Below, one piece after another: positions 1 to 7,887 of a stretch of 20,358 bases of DNA. The notes beneath the pieces were generated by a model. It worked only from the letters and a program-made list of their open reading frames with translations, ran no database searches and had not been told where the DNA came from. Numbering within the stretch: the stretch's first letter is position 1; each line of letters begins with the position of its first letter. This stretch comes from OMOG01 sp041485845 (GTDB lineage Bacteria; Acidobacteriota; Terriglobia; Bryobacterales; Bryobacteraceae): NCBI GenBank assembly GCA_041485845.1, contig JBGPKH010000078.1:1-20358 (forward strand), written 5' to 3'. The translations under genes were made by a program, and so were the position numbers.

Positions 1-1
1 G

Positions 2-484
2 CCCGCGGCCCGGTCTGCCGCCGCCCAGGCCCCCATGTACATCGGCTGTGGCCACTTGTTGCGACTGTCTGCCGTGCGCGAAGCCGGCTTCTATACCCCC
101 AGCCCCGGCTTTTATGGCTCGGAGGAAAAAGACCTGTGTCTTCGATTGCTCGATCGCGACTGGGACATCCATCTGCTCCCGGGCGTGCATGTCTGGCATG
201 ACAAGACCATGATGTCGAGAGATCAGCCGGCTCAGCACCGTTCGGGTGTGTGCAATGACCTGGTGTTTGCAGCCCGCCGGTGTCCGCTCCCTTTGCTTTT
301 GGCTGTCTTTCCGATTAAGCTCTGGAACCATTTGCGGTTTTCCGCGGGTCATCGGTTGTTGAGGCCCTGCCTCGCCGGGTTCGGCCTTTTCGTCCGCCAC
401 GCATGGGCGGTCTGGAGTAGCCGGGATCCGGTCCGCGCGCGAACTTTTGGGGAGTATACGCGTCGTTCTCGCGGAAGACCATGA
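2..484 (+). CDS. Glycosyltransferase family 2, C-terminal part (5' truncated by window)
   Basis: The reading frame is open from base 2 to the stop at 482-484, so the ATG at 35 is probably internal and the N-terminal half lies upstream. What remains is the C-terminal part of a GT-A fold family 2 glycosyltransferase. It has the acceptor-side signature: a Gly-Cys-Gly-His stretch, then 'REAGFY', then 'GSEEKDLCLRL' with the acidic pair typical of the catalytic base region, then a 'VWHD' segment. After this comes a hydrophobic stretch (PLLLAVFPIKLW) and a basic tail that may touch the membrane. It probably transfers a sugar to a lipid-linked repeat unit in the cytoplasm. Its stop overlaps the next start (ATGA, 481-484), which indicates translational coupling. 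Donor and acceptor cannot be read from the sequence. Confidence 0.85.
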   Translation, partial: PAARSAAAQAPMYIGCGHLLRLSAVREAGFYTPSPGFYGSEEKDLCLRLLDRDWDIHLLPGVHVWHDKTMMSRDQPAQHRSGVCNDLVFAARRCPLPLLLAVFPIKLWNHLRFSAGHRLLRPCLAGFGLFVRHAWAVWSSRDPVRARTFGEYTRRSRGRP

Positions 485-1059
485 CGAGGAACTTCGCGGA
501 AAACCTTCTGTTTAAAGCGAGCCGTGGCGCAGCGAGTCGTTTTCGGCTCTGGATGTACCGCCTGCTTGGTATGAAAATGGGGGTGCGCAACCGAATGGAG
601 GGCGGCGGCCGTGTGCGTCGTTGCTCCCAGATCGAGATCGGGTCGTACAACGCATTCACGCAGGGGGCATGGCTCTGGCCCGTCGAAGGAATCCACGACG
701 GCTTCCGCATCCGTATCGGCAATGGGAATTACTTTAACCGGAACCTCATGATCGACGCGTGTGGTTTGGTCGAGATTGGCGACCGGAACATGTTCGGGCC
801 GGACGTGTATATCACGGACTCCAATCACCGATTCGGCCACGGCATGGCGCCCAATGAGCAGCCGATGGATGTGGGCAAAGTCAAGATCGGCAATCGCTGC
901 TGGATTGGAGCCAAAGCCGTGATCTTGAAGGATGTCGAATTGGGCGATGGGTGTGTGATCGGGGCGGGCTCCGTGGTCACCAAAAGCGTCCTGCCGGGAA
1001 CGGTGGTTGCCGGCGTTCCTGCCAGGCCCCTGAAATTCATGGCGGGGGCTTCGCGATAA
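481..1059 (+). CDS. Hexapeptide-repeat acyltransferase (WcaF/maltose O-acetyltransferase-like)
   Basis: The 192-residue protein has the imperfect hexapeptide repeats of a left-handed beta-helix acyltransferase: IEIGSYN near residue 57, IRIGNGN near 77, VEIGDRN near 97, VKIGNRCWIGAKAVI near 137 and VIGAGSVVTKSVLPGTVVAGVPAR near the end. His116 in 'TDSNHRF' is at the place of the catalytic His of this family. Such enzymes usually move an acetyl group from acetyl-CoA to a sugar hydroxyl. The closest relatives I recognise are the putative colanic acid acetyltransferases. The length is normal for the family. The ATG overlaps the stop of the upstream glycosyltransferase by four bases, and the next gene starts 10 bases downstream, so it belongs to the same transcript. 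The most likely role is O-acetylation of the repeat unit; the acceptor sugar is unknown. Confidence 0.88.
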   Translation: MTRNFAENLLFKASRGAASRFRLWMYRLLGMKMGVRNRMEGGGRVRRCSQIEIGSYNAFTQGAWLWPVEGIHDGFRIRIGNGNYFNRNLMIDACGLVEIGDRNMFGPDVYITDSNHRFGHGMAPNEQPMDVGKVKIGNRCWIGAKAVILKDVELGDGCVIGAGSVVTKSVLPGTVVAGVPARPLKFMAGASR

Positions 1060-1069
1060 AAGGGCACGG

Positions 1070-2305
1070 ATGACGCCTGCTCCATGTCCGGCGCCGAAGA
1101 TGAACGCTCTCCTGGTCCATCCTGGAACGCAGTATTCCTTCCGGATCGCCGGCCAGCTCCATCGGCATGGATGCCTCGGCCGCTTCTGGACGGGATTCGC
1201 CTATGTACCCGGCAGCTTGCTGGGACACTGCATCCAATGTATGCCGGCTTCTGTCCAGCGCCCCGTGGCCAACCGCCGTTTGGACGGTGTGCCGTCCGGG
1301 AAACTGCGCACCAAGCCGCTGATCGAAGGGCGGGCACTGCTTCGCTTACGTTCCGGACACGATGAGCAAGCGGTGATGTTCGAGCGGAATGCGGCCTTTC
1401 AACGCCAGATCCCGCGGCACGAGCTGGCTATGAGCGATGTCATTATCGGCTTCGATACCTCTTCCTGGATTCTGGCCGATCGGGCCGCCGCGCTCGGCCG
1501 TTGTTTCCTGCTGGATCGAAGCATCGGACATCCGCAGAGTTTTGAACGGCTTTTCCCGATCTTGCGTAAGCAATTCCCGGAATGGGTGGAGGAATTTCCG
1601 CCACGTCTCCCACAATTAGTACTCGCCGAAGAAGCCGAGCATCGGCAGGCACACCGGATCGTAGTGCCTAGTTCTTTCGCCCGTGGAACTTTGATCGAGA
1701 ACGGCATCCCGGCTGAAAAGATCGCCATTATTCCATTCGGCGTAGATCTCAATCTGTTCTCTCCGGTTCAGCGCCCTGGTTTATCGCGGCCTCTACGCTT
1801 CGTTTTTTTGGGAACTTTGGGCGCTCGGAAGGGTGTCCCGTTGCTGCTGCAGGCATGGCGTTCGCTGGATACCCATGGTGCGGAGTTATGGTTGGCGGGT
1901 TCCGTCAACGAGCGGCATGTGCGGCTGATCCCCGCGCTGCCGGGTTTACGGCGAATCGGCAAAGTGCCACACCGGGAACTGCCCGGCTTGCTCCGCCAAT
2001 GCGATGTATTGGTGCTGCCCAGTTACTTCGAAGGCTTAGCTCAAGTACAACTTGAAGCATTGGCCACCGGTCTGCCGATCATCGCCACCGAGGCCACCGG
2101 CGCCCCCGATTTGATTACTCACGGTGTCGAAGGCTACATCATACCGACCGGAGATGCCGATGCGCTTAGGGACGCGCTGCAGCGGTTCATCACTTCGCCC
2201 GCCGACTTGACGCACATGTCGCCGGCCGCCCGGCATTGCGCCGAGCGGTATTCGTGGGACAAATGTGGAGACCGTTGGATGGACATGCTCCAGCAGGTTG
2301 TGTGA
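1070..2305 (+). CDS. Glycosyltransferase family 4
   Basis: This 411-residue protein has a GT-B fold. The C-terminal Rossmann domain shows the usual GT4 order: 'IIPFGVDLNLFSP' around residue 225, 'FLGTLGARKGVPLLLQAW' around 248, 'LPSYFEGL' and the EX7E motif (Glu321, Glu329), then 'ATGLPIIATEATGAPDLI'. It is a retaining transferase that uses a nucleotide-sugar donor and acts in the cytoplasm or at the inner membrane face. A second ATG at 1100 (residue 11, 'MNALLVHP') fits the usual start of the first beta strand and is a reasonable alternative start, because the first ten residues are Pro/Ala-rich and look non-native. The TGA stop overlaps the next gene's ATG by one base (TGATG). Sugar specificity cannot be predicted. 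Confidence 0.88.
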   Translation: MTPAPCPAPKMNALLVHPGTQYSFRIAGQLHRHGCLGRFWTGFAYVPGSLLGHCIQCMPASVQRPVANRRLDGVPSGKLRTKPLIEGRALLRLRSGHDEQAVMFERNAAFQRQIPRHELAMSDVIIGFDTSSWILADRAAALGRCFLLDRSIGHPQSFERLFPILRKQFPEWVEEFPPRLPQLVLAEEAEHRQAHRIVVPSSFARGTLIENGIPAEKIAIIPFGVDLNLFSPVQRPGLSRPLRFVFLGTLGARKGVPLLLQAWRSLDTHGAELWLAGSVNERHVRLIPALPGLRRIGKVPHRELPGLLRQCDVLVLPSYFEGLAQVQLEALATGLPIIATEATGAPDLITHGVEGYIIPTGDADALRDALQRFITSPADLTHMSPAARHCAERYSWDKCGDRWMDMLQQVV

Positions 2306-3519
2306 TGGTCGCGATTCTCACTACCCACCCGATTCAGTACCAGGTGCCGCTGTGGCAGGCGCTGGCGCAAGACGGGCGCGTGCCCTTTGAAGTCTGGTAT
2401 CTCACTCATCATGGGACGCAGCCGAGTCGCGACCAGGAGTTTGGCCGGACATTCGCCTGGGATATCGACACCTTATCCGGGTACCCGCATCGCCTCTTGG
2501 ATGTGGTTGGACACGCGACCCCGTCCGGTTTCTGGAAATGCCGCCTGCGGGAGAGGCTGCGGGACCGCCTGCGCTCGGCTGGCTCAACCGCACTGTGGAT
2601 TCAGGGATGGCAGGTCGCCGCTTACTGGCAGGCGGTGCGCGAAACCCGGGCCGCCGGCGCCGAGGTCTGGCTGCGCGGTGAAAGCAACGACCTGGCGCCC
2701 CAGCCGCCGTGGAAGCGGTCCCTGAAATCGGTTAAGCTGCGTTGGCTCTTCAACCGCGTGGACCGGTTCCTCTACATCGGTGCGGCGAACCGGCGGCTGT
2801 ATCAAGCGTTCGGTGTACCTGAAAGCCGTCTGTATCCAACACCCTATGCCGTGGACAATGACCGCTTCGCCCGGCAGGCGGCAATACTGCGAGAGCGCCG
2901 TACCGAACTCCGCCGGCAATGGGGTATTGCGGCCGGCGCATTTTGCGTGCTTTTCTGCGGCAAGCTCATTTCCAAGAAGCGTCCGATGGACCTCGTGGCG
3001 GCCGCACGGCAGCTCCGGCAGAAGGGTTTGCTGCCGAATCCGCACTTACTGTTCGTGGGGACCGGAATCCTCGGGCCCGAAATCCGCAGTTCCTGCAACG
3101 TAGTGTTCGATGCCGACTCCGCCGGGCAGACGCCGTCTTCGTACCCCGGCGATCGCTCTCTATTGCCCTTGGCTTCTTTCGCCGGCTTCTTGAACCAGAC
3201 GGAGATCTCTCAGGCGTATGTTGCCGCGGACTGCCTCGTACTGCCCAGCGACCATCGCGAAACGTGGGGCCTGGTGGTCAACGAAGCAAAGGCCAGCGGC
3301 CTGCCCTGTCTCGTCAGCGACGCGTGCGGGTGTGCGGAAGAGTTGGCCGGAGACGAAGGGACCTTCCGGTTGGCGGACATCCCCATGCTTACGTCCAAAC
3401 TGCTGGATCTTAGCCGGCAAGGCGCCCAGGCTTCACCGCCTCCCTCGATTTCAGAAAGTGTTTCCTCCATCGTTCGCGCATATCGCGAGTCGCGCTCGCC
3501 AGGCCACACGGCCCGTTAG
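2305..3519 (+). CDS. Glycosyltransferase family 4
   Basis: I place the start at the ATG at 2305, which overlaps the preceding stop by one base. The protein then begins 'MVAILTTHPIQYQ', a typical opening for this GT4 subgroup, and has 404 residues. The frame is open further upstream to 2236, but that would overlap the previous gene by 70 bases without cause. The C-terminal half has 'FCGKLISKKRPMDLVAAA' (donor-binding loop with a Lys-Lys-Arg cluster), 'AGFLNQTEISQAYVAADCLVLPS' and the EX7E motif (Glu319, Glu327) followed by 'ASGLPCLVSDACG'. It is a probable retaining sugar transferase of repeat-unit assembly. The downstream methyltransferase begins 15 bases after the stop, consistent with one operon. 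Donor and linkage are unknown. Confidence 0.88.
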   Translation: MVAILTTHPIQYQVPLWQALAQDGRVPFEVWYLTHHGTQPSRDQEFGRTFAWDIDTLSGYPHRLLDVVGHATPSGFWKCRLRERLRDRLRSAGSTALWIQGWQVAAYWQAVRETRAAGAEVWLRGESNDLAPQPPWKRSLKSVKLRWLFNRVDRFLYIGAANRRLYQAFGVPESRLYPTPYAVDNDRFARQAAILRERRTELRRQWGIAAGAFCVLFCGKLISKKRPMDLVAAARQLRQKGLLPNPHLLFVGTGILGPEIRSSCNVVFDADSAGQTPSSYPGDRSLLPLASFAGFLNQTEISQAYVAADCLVLPSDHRETWGLVVNEAKASGLPCLVSDACGCAEELAGDEGTFRLADIPMLTSKLLDLSRQGAQASPPPSISESVSSIVRAYRESRSPGHTAR

Positions 3520-3534
3520 GGAAGCCTGCTGTCC

Positions 3535-4245
3535 ATGAGAGTTCTGTCGAAAATCAAGAATCTGTGCGTCCCGGCCGCGCGCCGTCCGCGCAAGATTTTG
3601 AGCGGGCCTTTTAAACAAATCGAAATGTTCCTCTCTCTTCAGGAACAAACACAGGTCTTTCTCGGCCTCTTTGAACGAGAAGTCTACCCTTGGCTCTGGA
3701 AACTGGCCAACGGAGTTGCTACGGCCATCGATATCGGGGCCGCTCACGGAGAATATTCACTCTTCTTTCTGAAAAAGACGGCTGCGCGTAAAGTCTGGCT
3801 CTTTGAGCCGGATTCAGCCATGATGGAGTGCCTGCGCCAAAACCTGCAACTGAACGGATTCGGCAACTCTCCCAGGATCGTATTGTCGAAGAAGCTCGTC
3901 GGACCATCGATCAATGAACGGCAGATCAATCTGGACTCCCTCGAGCCCCAAATTGAGTTTCCTTGCACCATCAAAATGGATGTCGATGGTTACGAAGAAG
4001 AAATCCTTAAGGGCGCGCAAACCCTCAACTCGAGGCGCGGTGTCAACTGGCTGATCGAAACACACTCGGCGGAATTGGAAGACGTGTGCCTCCGCACCCT
4101 CACCTCGCAGGGTTTTCACGTCGCAGTGATCCGGAACGCGTGGTGGCGCGTTTTCGTGCCCGAACAACGGCCCATCGCGCATAATCGCTGGCTCGCCGCT
4201 TGGAAGGACGGTTCAACCCGACAGGATCGCCCGGCTCCACACTAA
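3535..4245 (+). CDS. FkbM-family SAM-dependent methyltransferase (first of a tandem pair)
   Basis: The 236-residue protein is a Rossmann-fold methyltransferase of the FkbM type. Motif I, the SAM-binding loop, is 'DIGAAHGEYS' (from Asp66), followed by 'WLFEPDS', which carries the acidic residue that normally holds the SAM ribose. The FkbM signature 'KMDVDGYEEEILKGA' is at about residues 147-161, and 'NWLIETHS' matches the usual '.l..E.H' strand. In polysaccharide loci such enzymes are thought to O-methylate sugars; this role is inferred. About 60 N-terminal residues precede motif I and include a basic stretch (ARRPRKIL) and a helical 'FLSLQEQTQVFLGLFEREV' segment. The Shine-Dalgarno is weak. 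A second FkbM gene follows, so the two may methylate different positions or sugars. Confidence 0.82.
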   Translation: MRVLSKIKNLCVPAARRPRKILSGPFKQIEMFLSLQEQTQVFLGLFEREVYPWLWKLANGVATAIDIGAAHGEYSLFFLKKTAARKVWLFEPDSAMMECLRQNLQLNGFGNSPRIVLSKKLVGPSINERQINLDSLEPQIEFPCTIKMDVDGYEEEILKGAQTLNSRRGVNWLIETHSAELEDVCLRTLTSQGFHVAVIRNAWWRVFVPEQRPIAHNRWLAAWKDGSTRQDRPAPH

Positions 4246-4277
4246 CTCGACGGGCCTCCTTTTCAGCCAGATTAACT

Positions 4278-5150
4278 ATGCCTCGACACGCTCAACACGG
4301 TCAAGCGTTTTTCAAAGCCGCGCAACTCGCTGCCACGTTATATCGCTTCAATACTTTGCGACTCGCCACCCGCGTTTTCTCTAATGCCCCGGACCAGGTG
4401 CTGTCACGGCGTTTTTATGGAAGAACACTGCACTTGAACGTTAGCAGGGGAAACCCACAGCGATTGCTGTATCTAGAGGGTGAGCGCTTCATAGACGAGC
4501 GGGACATTGTGCGGCGGCTCATCCGGCCCGGGCTTGCGGCTGTTGATGTCGGCGCAAACATCGGCTATTACGCCCTAATGCTGGCCCACTACGTGGGCGC
4601 CTCGGGTGAAATCATCTGCATTGAACCAGAGCCGGCGAATCTCGTTGAACTACACCGGAATATCGAGGCCAATCATCTCACTCAAATAACCATTCTCGCC
4701 GCCGGGGCTGCCGCTACGAACGGATCTGCTGAACTTCTCCGTGGTATAAACGGCCGCATCGTTTCTGTAGGTCGCGGGGAAGTACCGGTGAGGACACTAA
4801 CGCTCGACAGCCTGGCGGAACGATCGATTGGCTTCATCAAGATCGATGTCGAAGGCTACGAACTCCAAGTATTACGCGGCGCCCGAACTCTGATCGAACA
4901 GCAACGGCCGAGCCTATTTGTTGAGGTACATCCTCAGTTTCAATCCGACGCAGACGGTGTTCTTCAATTACTTAGCCTGATATTAGAGTACTATCCAAGC
5001 GCCGTGGCATATATGAGACGACAACAGACTATAAGCCATAAGATCGCTAAGCATTACTTCGGCCGCTCAGACTTCGCCTCTTGCCCCGTAACCGACGCCC
5101 TAGGGACCTATCCCGAGATCTTTTGGGTTGCCTGCCCACGAGCCGCTTAG
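4278..5150 (+). CDS. FkbM-family SAM-dependent methyltransferase (second of a tandem pair)
   Basis: I chose the ATG at 4278 (290 residues, 'MPRHAQHG'). The frame is open upstream to a TTG at 4200, but that lies inside the preceding gene and adds a low-complexity stretch. Motif I is 'DVGANIGYYAL' (from Asp90), followed by 'IICIEPEPANL' for the SAM ribose. The FkbM signature 'IKIDVEGYELQVLRGA' is around residues 187-202, with 'SLFVEVHPQF' after it. It is a probable sugar O-methyltransferase. It is only distantly similar to the preceding FkbM protein, so the pair is not a recent duplication. The second half uses more A/T-rich codons (ATA, TTA, AGA, CTA) than its neighbours, a possible sign of separate origin. 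No strong Shine-Dalgarno precedes the chosen start. Confidence 0.84.
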   Translation: MPRHAQHGQAFFKAAQLAATLYRFNTLRLATRVFSNAPDQVLSRRFYGRTLHLNVSRGNPQRLLYLEGERFIDERDIVRRLIRPGLAAVDVGANIGYYALMLAHYVGASGEIICIEPEPANLVELHRNIEANHLTQITILAAGAAATNGSAELLRGINGRIVSVGRGEVPVRTLTLDSLAERSIGFIKIDVEGYELQVLRGARTLIEQQRPSLFVEVHPQFQSDADGVLQLLSLILEYYPSAVAYMRRQQTISHKIAKHYFGRSDFASCPVTDALGTYPEIFWVACPRAA

Positions 5151-5159
5151 GATACTGTT

Positions 5160-6374
5160 ATGTCGAACACCGCCACGTCTGAACTCAAGATGAAGAAGCA
5201 TAGTGAAGACGGATCCCTAAAGATACTTGGGATTGTTCCATCCGGCTATTGTTTCGGCTTGCAAAACCTCACATTGGACTTCTTCGCCCGCTTGCCGCCT
5301 GCTGTAACATCGTATTTCCTCACCACGCGCTGGACGGACGGGGAATTCGGCCGGCGGCTTGACGGCCTTCGGGTCCCGTACTCGTCGACTTGGCTCGGCA
5401 TGTTTTCTCGGAACCTGGATCGCCGTAACCTCAAGATGACGGTTGCGTGCCTACTAAAGCTTCCGGTCGCCTGGTGGGATTTTCTGAGGCTTTACCAGTT
5501 CTTTCGTCCGGACGTAATCTACCTGGCGAATTACCACGAAGTGATTCTGCTATGGCCCTTGCTGTTCTGGCTCCGCCAGAGGGTGGTGTGTCACATGCAC
5601 GATCCGCCGCCCGCGGTCGCGTTCCAGAGGGTCAGTTTCTTCGTCTGGCGCTCCGCGGTTGGCCGGTTCGTTTGTGTTTCAGAGAGTGTCCGCGAACGTC
5701 TGGCCCGGCTTGGACCGCTGAGCGGCGCCGACGCCGTAATTCACAACGGCGTGGCTATCCGGGAACTGGACCTGCCCCGCCGCAGAGCGTCTCATTTGCG
5801 GGAACGGTTCAATTGGCCAGAGGGCGCCGTGATTTTCGGAATCACAGGACAAGTAAGCCCGGCCAAGGGTCACACTGATTTTGTGGAAGCAGCAGCGCTC
5901 GCGGCGCGGGACAATCCGGATTTGCGTTTTGTGGTGGGCGGCAAGAGCAACGAGTTTCTGGAGAGACTAAAAGATAAGGTGAAGGACCTCGGGTTGAACG
6001 ACTCATTTGGATTCTGCGGTTGGCTTCCCAGTGCCTCGGACTTTTATCAGGCTATTGACGTCTTGGTAATGCCTTCCCGCCAGGAGGAGGGGTTCGGCCT
6101 TGTTGTCGCGGAGGCTGGCGAACGGGGCATCCCGGTTATCGCGACCCGGACAGGGGTTGCCGCGGAAGTCGTCATAGACGGCGAGACGGGTCTACTGGTC
6201 GCCAAACAGGATCCGGCGGCCCTCGGTAGTTCAATGGCGTTGCTGGGCAACAATAGTCATCTTAGAAACATGATGGGCGCCCGCGGCCGCGAAAGAGTAT
6301 GCCGGATGTTCGAGCGTGATAAGCAGGTAGAGAAATTCTTCCGGTTTTTGGCTAATCGGGATCGTGAATGCTAG
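5160..6374 (+). CDS. Glycosyltransferase family 4
   Basis: The 404-residue GT-B glycosyltransferase starts at an ATG nine bases after the preceding stop, with a short AGGA upstream. The N-terminal domain opens with 'LKILGIVPSGYCFGLQN' near residue 20, after a polar leader that could be shortened by starting at a later Met. The C-terminal domain has 'FGITGQVSPAKGHTDFVEAA', 'LRFVVGGKSNEFLERLK', 'GFCGWLPSASDFYQAIDVLVMPS' and a clear EX7E motif (Glu310, Glu318) followed by 'GIPVIATRTGVAAEVVIDGETGLLV'. These place it firmly in family GT4, retaining, nucleotide-sugar dependent and acting on the cytoplasmic face. It follows the two methyltransferases closely and is then separated from the next gene by 146 bases, the first visible break in the cluster. 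Confidence 0.88.
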   Translation: MSNTATSELKMKKHSEDGSLKILGIVPSGYCFGLQNLTLDFFARLPPAVTSYFLTTRWTDGEFGRRLDGLRVPYSSTWLGMFSRNLDRRNLKMTVACLLKLPVAWWDFLRLYQFFRPDVIYLANYHEVILLWPLLFWLRQRVVCHMHDPPPAVAFQRVSFFVWRSAVGRFVCVSESVRERLARLGPLSGADAVIHNGVAIRELDLPRRRASHLRERFNWPEGAVIFGITGQVSPAKGHTDFVEAAALAARDNPDLRFVVGGKSNEFLERLKDKVKDLGLNDSFGFCGWLPSASDFYQAIDVLVMPSRQEEGFGLVVAEAGERGIPVIATRTGVAAEVVIDGETGLLVAKQDPAALGSSMALLGNNSHLRNMMGARGRERVCRMFERDKQVEKFFRFLANRDREC

Positions 6375-6520
6375 AGTAGTCAAGAAATCGTGTATGTGGA
6401 TCGTCTGGTTGTGGTGCCCATGCGAGCACCAGGCGGTGTCCGTCGAATGGAAAGACAGGTGTTAGCAAACGGCTTCAACGGAAGGTCGCCCGGTGCAGGC
6501 ACTGCGCTCGGGGGCGAAGC

Positions 6521-7684
6521 GTGAGCCGGTTTCGCCAGCGGGTGCTGTTTCCAATCCTTGCGACAGCCCTGACAATCGGGTCCATCCTGCTTCTGGGGGA
6601 GGTGCTGGTCCGGATCTTCATCCCGGCTGTCTATTGGTCCTTCCGCATTGCAGCCGACGACTGGCAGGTCGACAGAGAGATTGGCTGGATCCAAAAACCC
6701 AATTTGAACGCCGCCTCCTACTACGCCGAATATCGATGGAAGGTGGAGTTTCAAACCAACCCGGACGGTCTTCTTCCACGGGATGCCCGGCGAGCCAAAA
6801 CCCCCGGCCTGATCCGCGTGATGCTGTTCGGCGATTCGTCCGTGGTGGGAAGGGCGGTTCCCGCACCGGAAAGACTTCATGTGAAACTGCAGAAGCAGTT
6901 AGAAGCGCTGGGCGTGCGGGCCGAGGTGCTCAACGCGGGCGTACAGGGTTATTCCACGGATCAGGAGCTCCTGCTCGCGAAAAGACTGTTGCCTCTTTAT
7001 CGCCCGGATATTGTCCTCCTTCAGGTATGTAACAACGATTTCGCCGCCAATGTCAGCCCCACGGCGTTCGGGATCTCCAAACCCTTATTCACGCTTCGGG
7101 ATCATCGTACGCTCACCATGATTGAGCCGGATCCGAAGTTTCTGAAGATCCAGAAACTCGAAGGATTGCTGCAAGTAGTCGAATACTCGGCATTGTACCG
7201 GGTCTTTCGCCCGGCGATTCTGCGTTTACGCCTCACATTACCCCCGGGGAGCCGCAGGAGGCTCTTCACCAATGACGAGGCGTACTTCTTCGATCCGGTA
7301 ATCTTCAAAAGCATCGATTTCGACCTATTCACGGCGCTCGTTCTGGAACTGGAGCGCAGCGCTCGCACCGCTAACGCCGCCTTTTGGTTGTGGTCGCATC
7401 CCCACGTCGGCGAAGTTTGGGATCCCTACATTGCCATGACGAAAGAAAAGTACGATCGCTATACTGTCGATCGCAAACTGAAGGCGATCGCCGCAACACA
7501 CAGTCTTGACTTTTGCCCGGTAGTGGACTATTTCATCCAGAACCAGGCCCGCGGGCCATTTCATCTTCTTCCTCGCGATCCTCACTGTAATCCTACGGGT
7601 TATCAGTTGGAAGCCGAGGTTCTTTCGAATTGTATTCGGAGCAGAATGGAGTCCACCATGAAGGCCATCGGTCTCGGAGAGTAA
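6521..7684 (+). CDS. Membrane-anchored SGNH/GDSL hydrolase-like protein
   Basis: The 387-residue protein starts at a GTG preceded by a G-rich GGGGGCG. It has one N-terminal membrane segment (about residues 8-30) after a basic 'RFRQR', so the main domain is probably periplasmic. That domain has SGNH features: 'MLFGDSS' with nucleophile Ser106, 'LNAGVQGYS' as the glycine block, 'QVCNNDF' (Asn171/Asn172) as the Asn block, and 'RDPHCNPTGYQ' with Asp353 and His355 as the Asp-His block. Members act as esterases or, in polysaccharide loci, as O-acetyl esterases or acyltransferase partners. It sits directly upstream of the SxtJ, DUF5989 and carbamoyltransferase genes and may work with them. Substrate is unknown; both removal and addition of acyl groups are possible. 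Confidence 0.78.
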   Translation: MSRFRQRVLFPILATALTIGSILLLGEVLVRIFIPAVYWSFRIAADDWQVDREIGWIQKPNLNAASYYAEYRWKVEFQTNPDGLLPRDARRAKTPGLIRVMLFGDSSVVGRAVPAPERLHVKLQKQLEALGVRAEVLNAGVQGYSTDQELLLAKRLLPLYRPDIVLLQVCNNDFAANVSPTAFGISKPLFTLRDHRTLTMIEPDPKFLKIQKLEGLLQVVEYSALYRVFRPAILRLRLTLPPGSRRRLFTNDEAYFFDPVIFKSIDFDLFTALVLELERSARTANAAFWLWSHPHVGEVWDPYIAMTKEKYDRYTVDRKLKAIAATHSLDFCPVVDYFIQNQARGPFHLLPRDPHCNPTGYQLEAEVLSNCIRSRMESTMKAIGLGE

Positions 7685-7753
7685 CTCCCATGTCAACATC
7701 GCACATGCCGCCTCGTCGGAGCCAAACCGGTACCGTGCCCGCTGGACTTTGGT

Positions 7754-7765
7754 CGAATCGATTCG
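7754..7765. repeat. 12-bp perfect palindrome in the gap before the sxtJ-like gene
   Basis: CGAATCGATTCG is identical to its reverse complement. It lies in the longest non-coding gap of the window (7685-7887), which otherwise holds no recognisable gene or good promoter. It could be an operator half-site pair or a restriction-type palindrome occurring by chance. The assignment as regulatory is speculative. Confidence 0.25.
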
Positions 7766-7878
7766 CTCAGCCCGCCCGTGTCTAGGAACTCCGGCCAAGC
7801 GAATGCGGGGATCTGCTTCGATCAGGCGGTTCCCCCGCGCCCTGTTTTGACGGTGAAAACATGAAAAGAGAGAGCGCT

Positions 7879-7882
7879 GGAG
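7879..7882 (+). promoter_or_regulatory. Shine-Dalgarno GGAG deciding the sxtJ-like start
   Basis: GGAG is followed by a 5-base spacer (ACAAA) and the ATG at 7888. The alternative in-frame ATG at 7861 has no comparable site upstream, which favours 7888 as the translation start. Confidence 0.5.
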
Positions 7883-7887
7883 ACAAA

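Noticed and set aside
2236..2304. Upstream extension of the second GT4 gene
   Set aside because: The added residues lie inside the preceding gene. The ATG at 2305 gives the typical 'MVAILTTHPIQYQ' N-terminus and a TGATG overlap.
4200..4277. Upstream extension of the second FkbM gene to a TTG
   Set aside because: It overlaps the previous coding sequence, has no ribosome binding site and gives a non-family-like N-terminus.
6412..6431. 6-bp hairpin TGGTGC/GCACCA as a terminator
   Set aside because: The stem is short, the loop is eight bases and no T-run follows, so it does not resemble an intrinsic terminator.
7690..7785. Short plus-strand frame of about 31 codons starting at ATG 7690
   Set aside because: No Shine-Dalgarno, no recognisable pattern, and a composition like that of random GC-rich sequence.
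7847..7852. TTGACG resembling a -35 box before the sxtJ-like gene
   Set aside because: No -10-like hexamer occurs 16-18 bases downstream; those positions read GAGAGC and similar.
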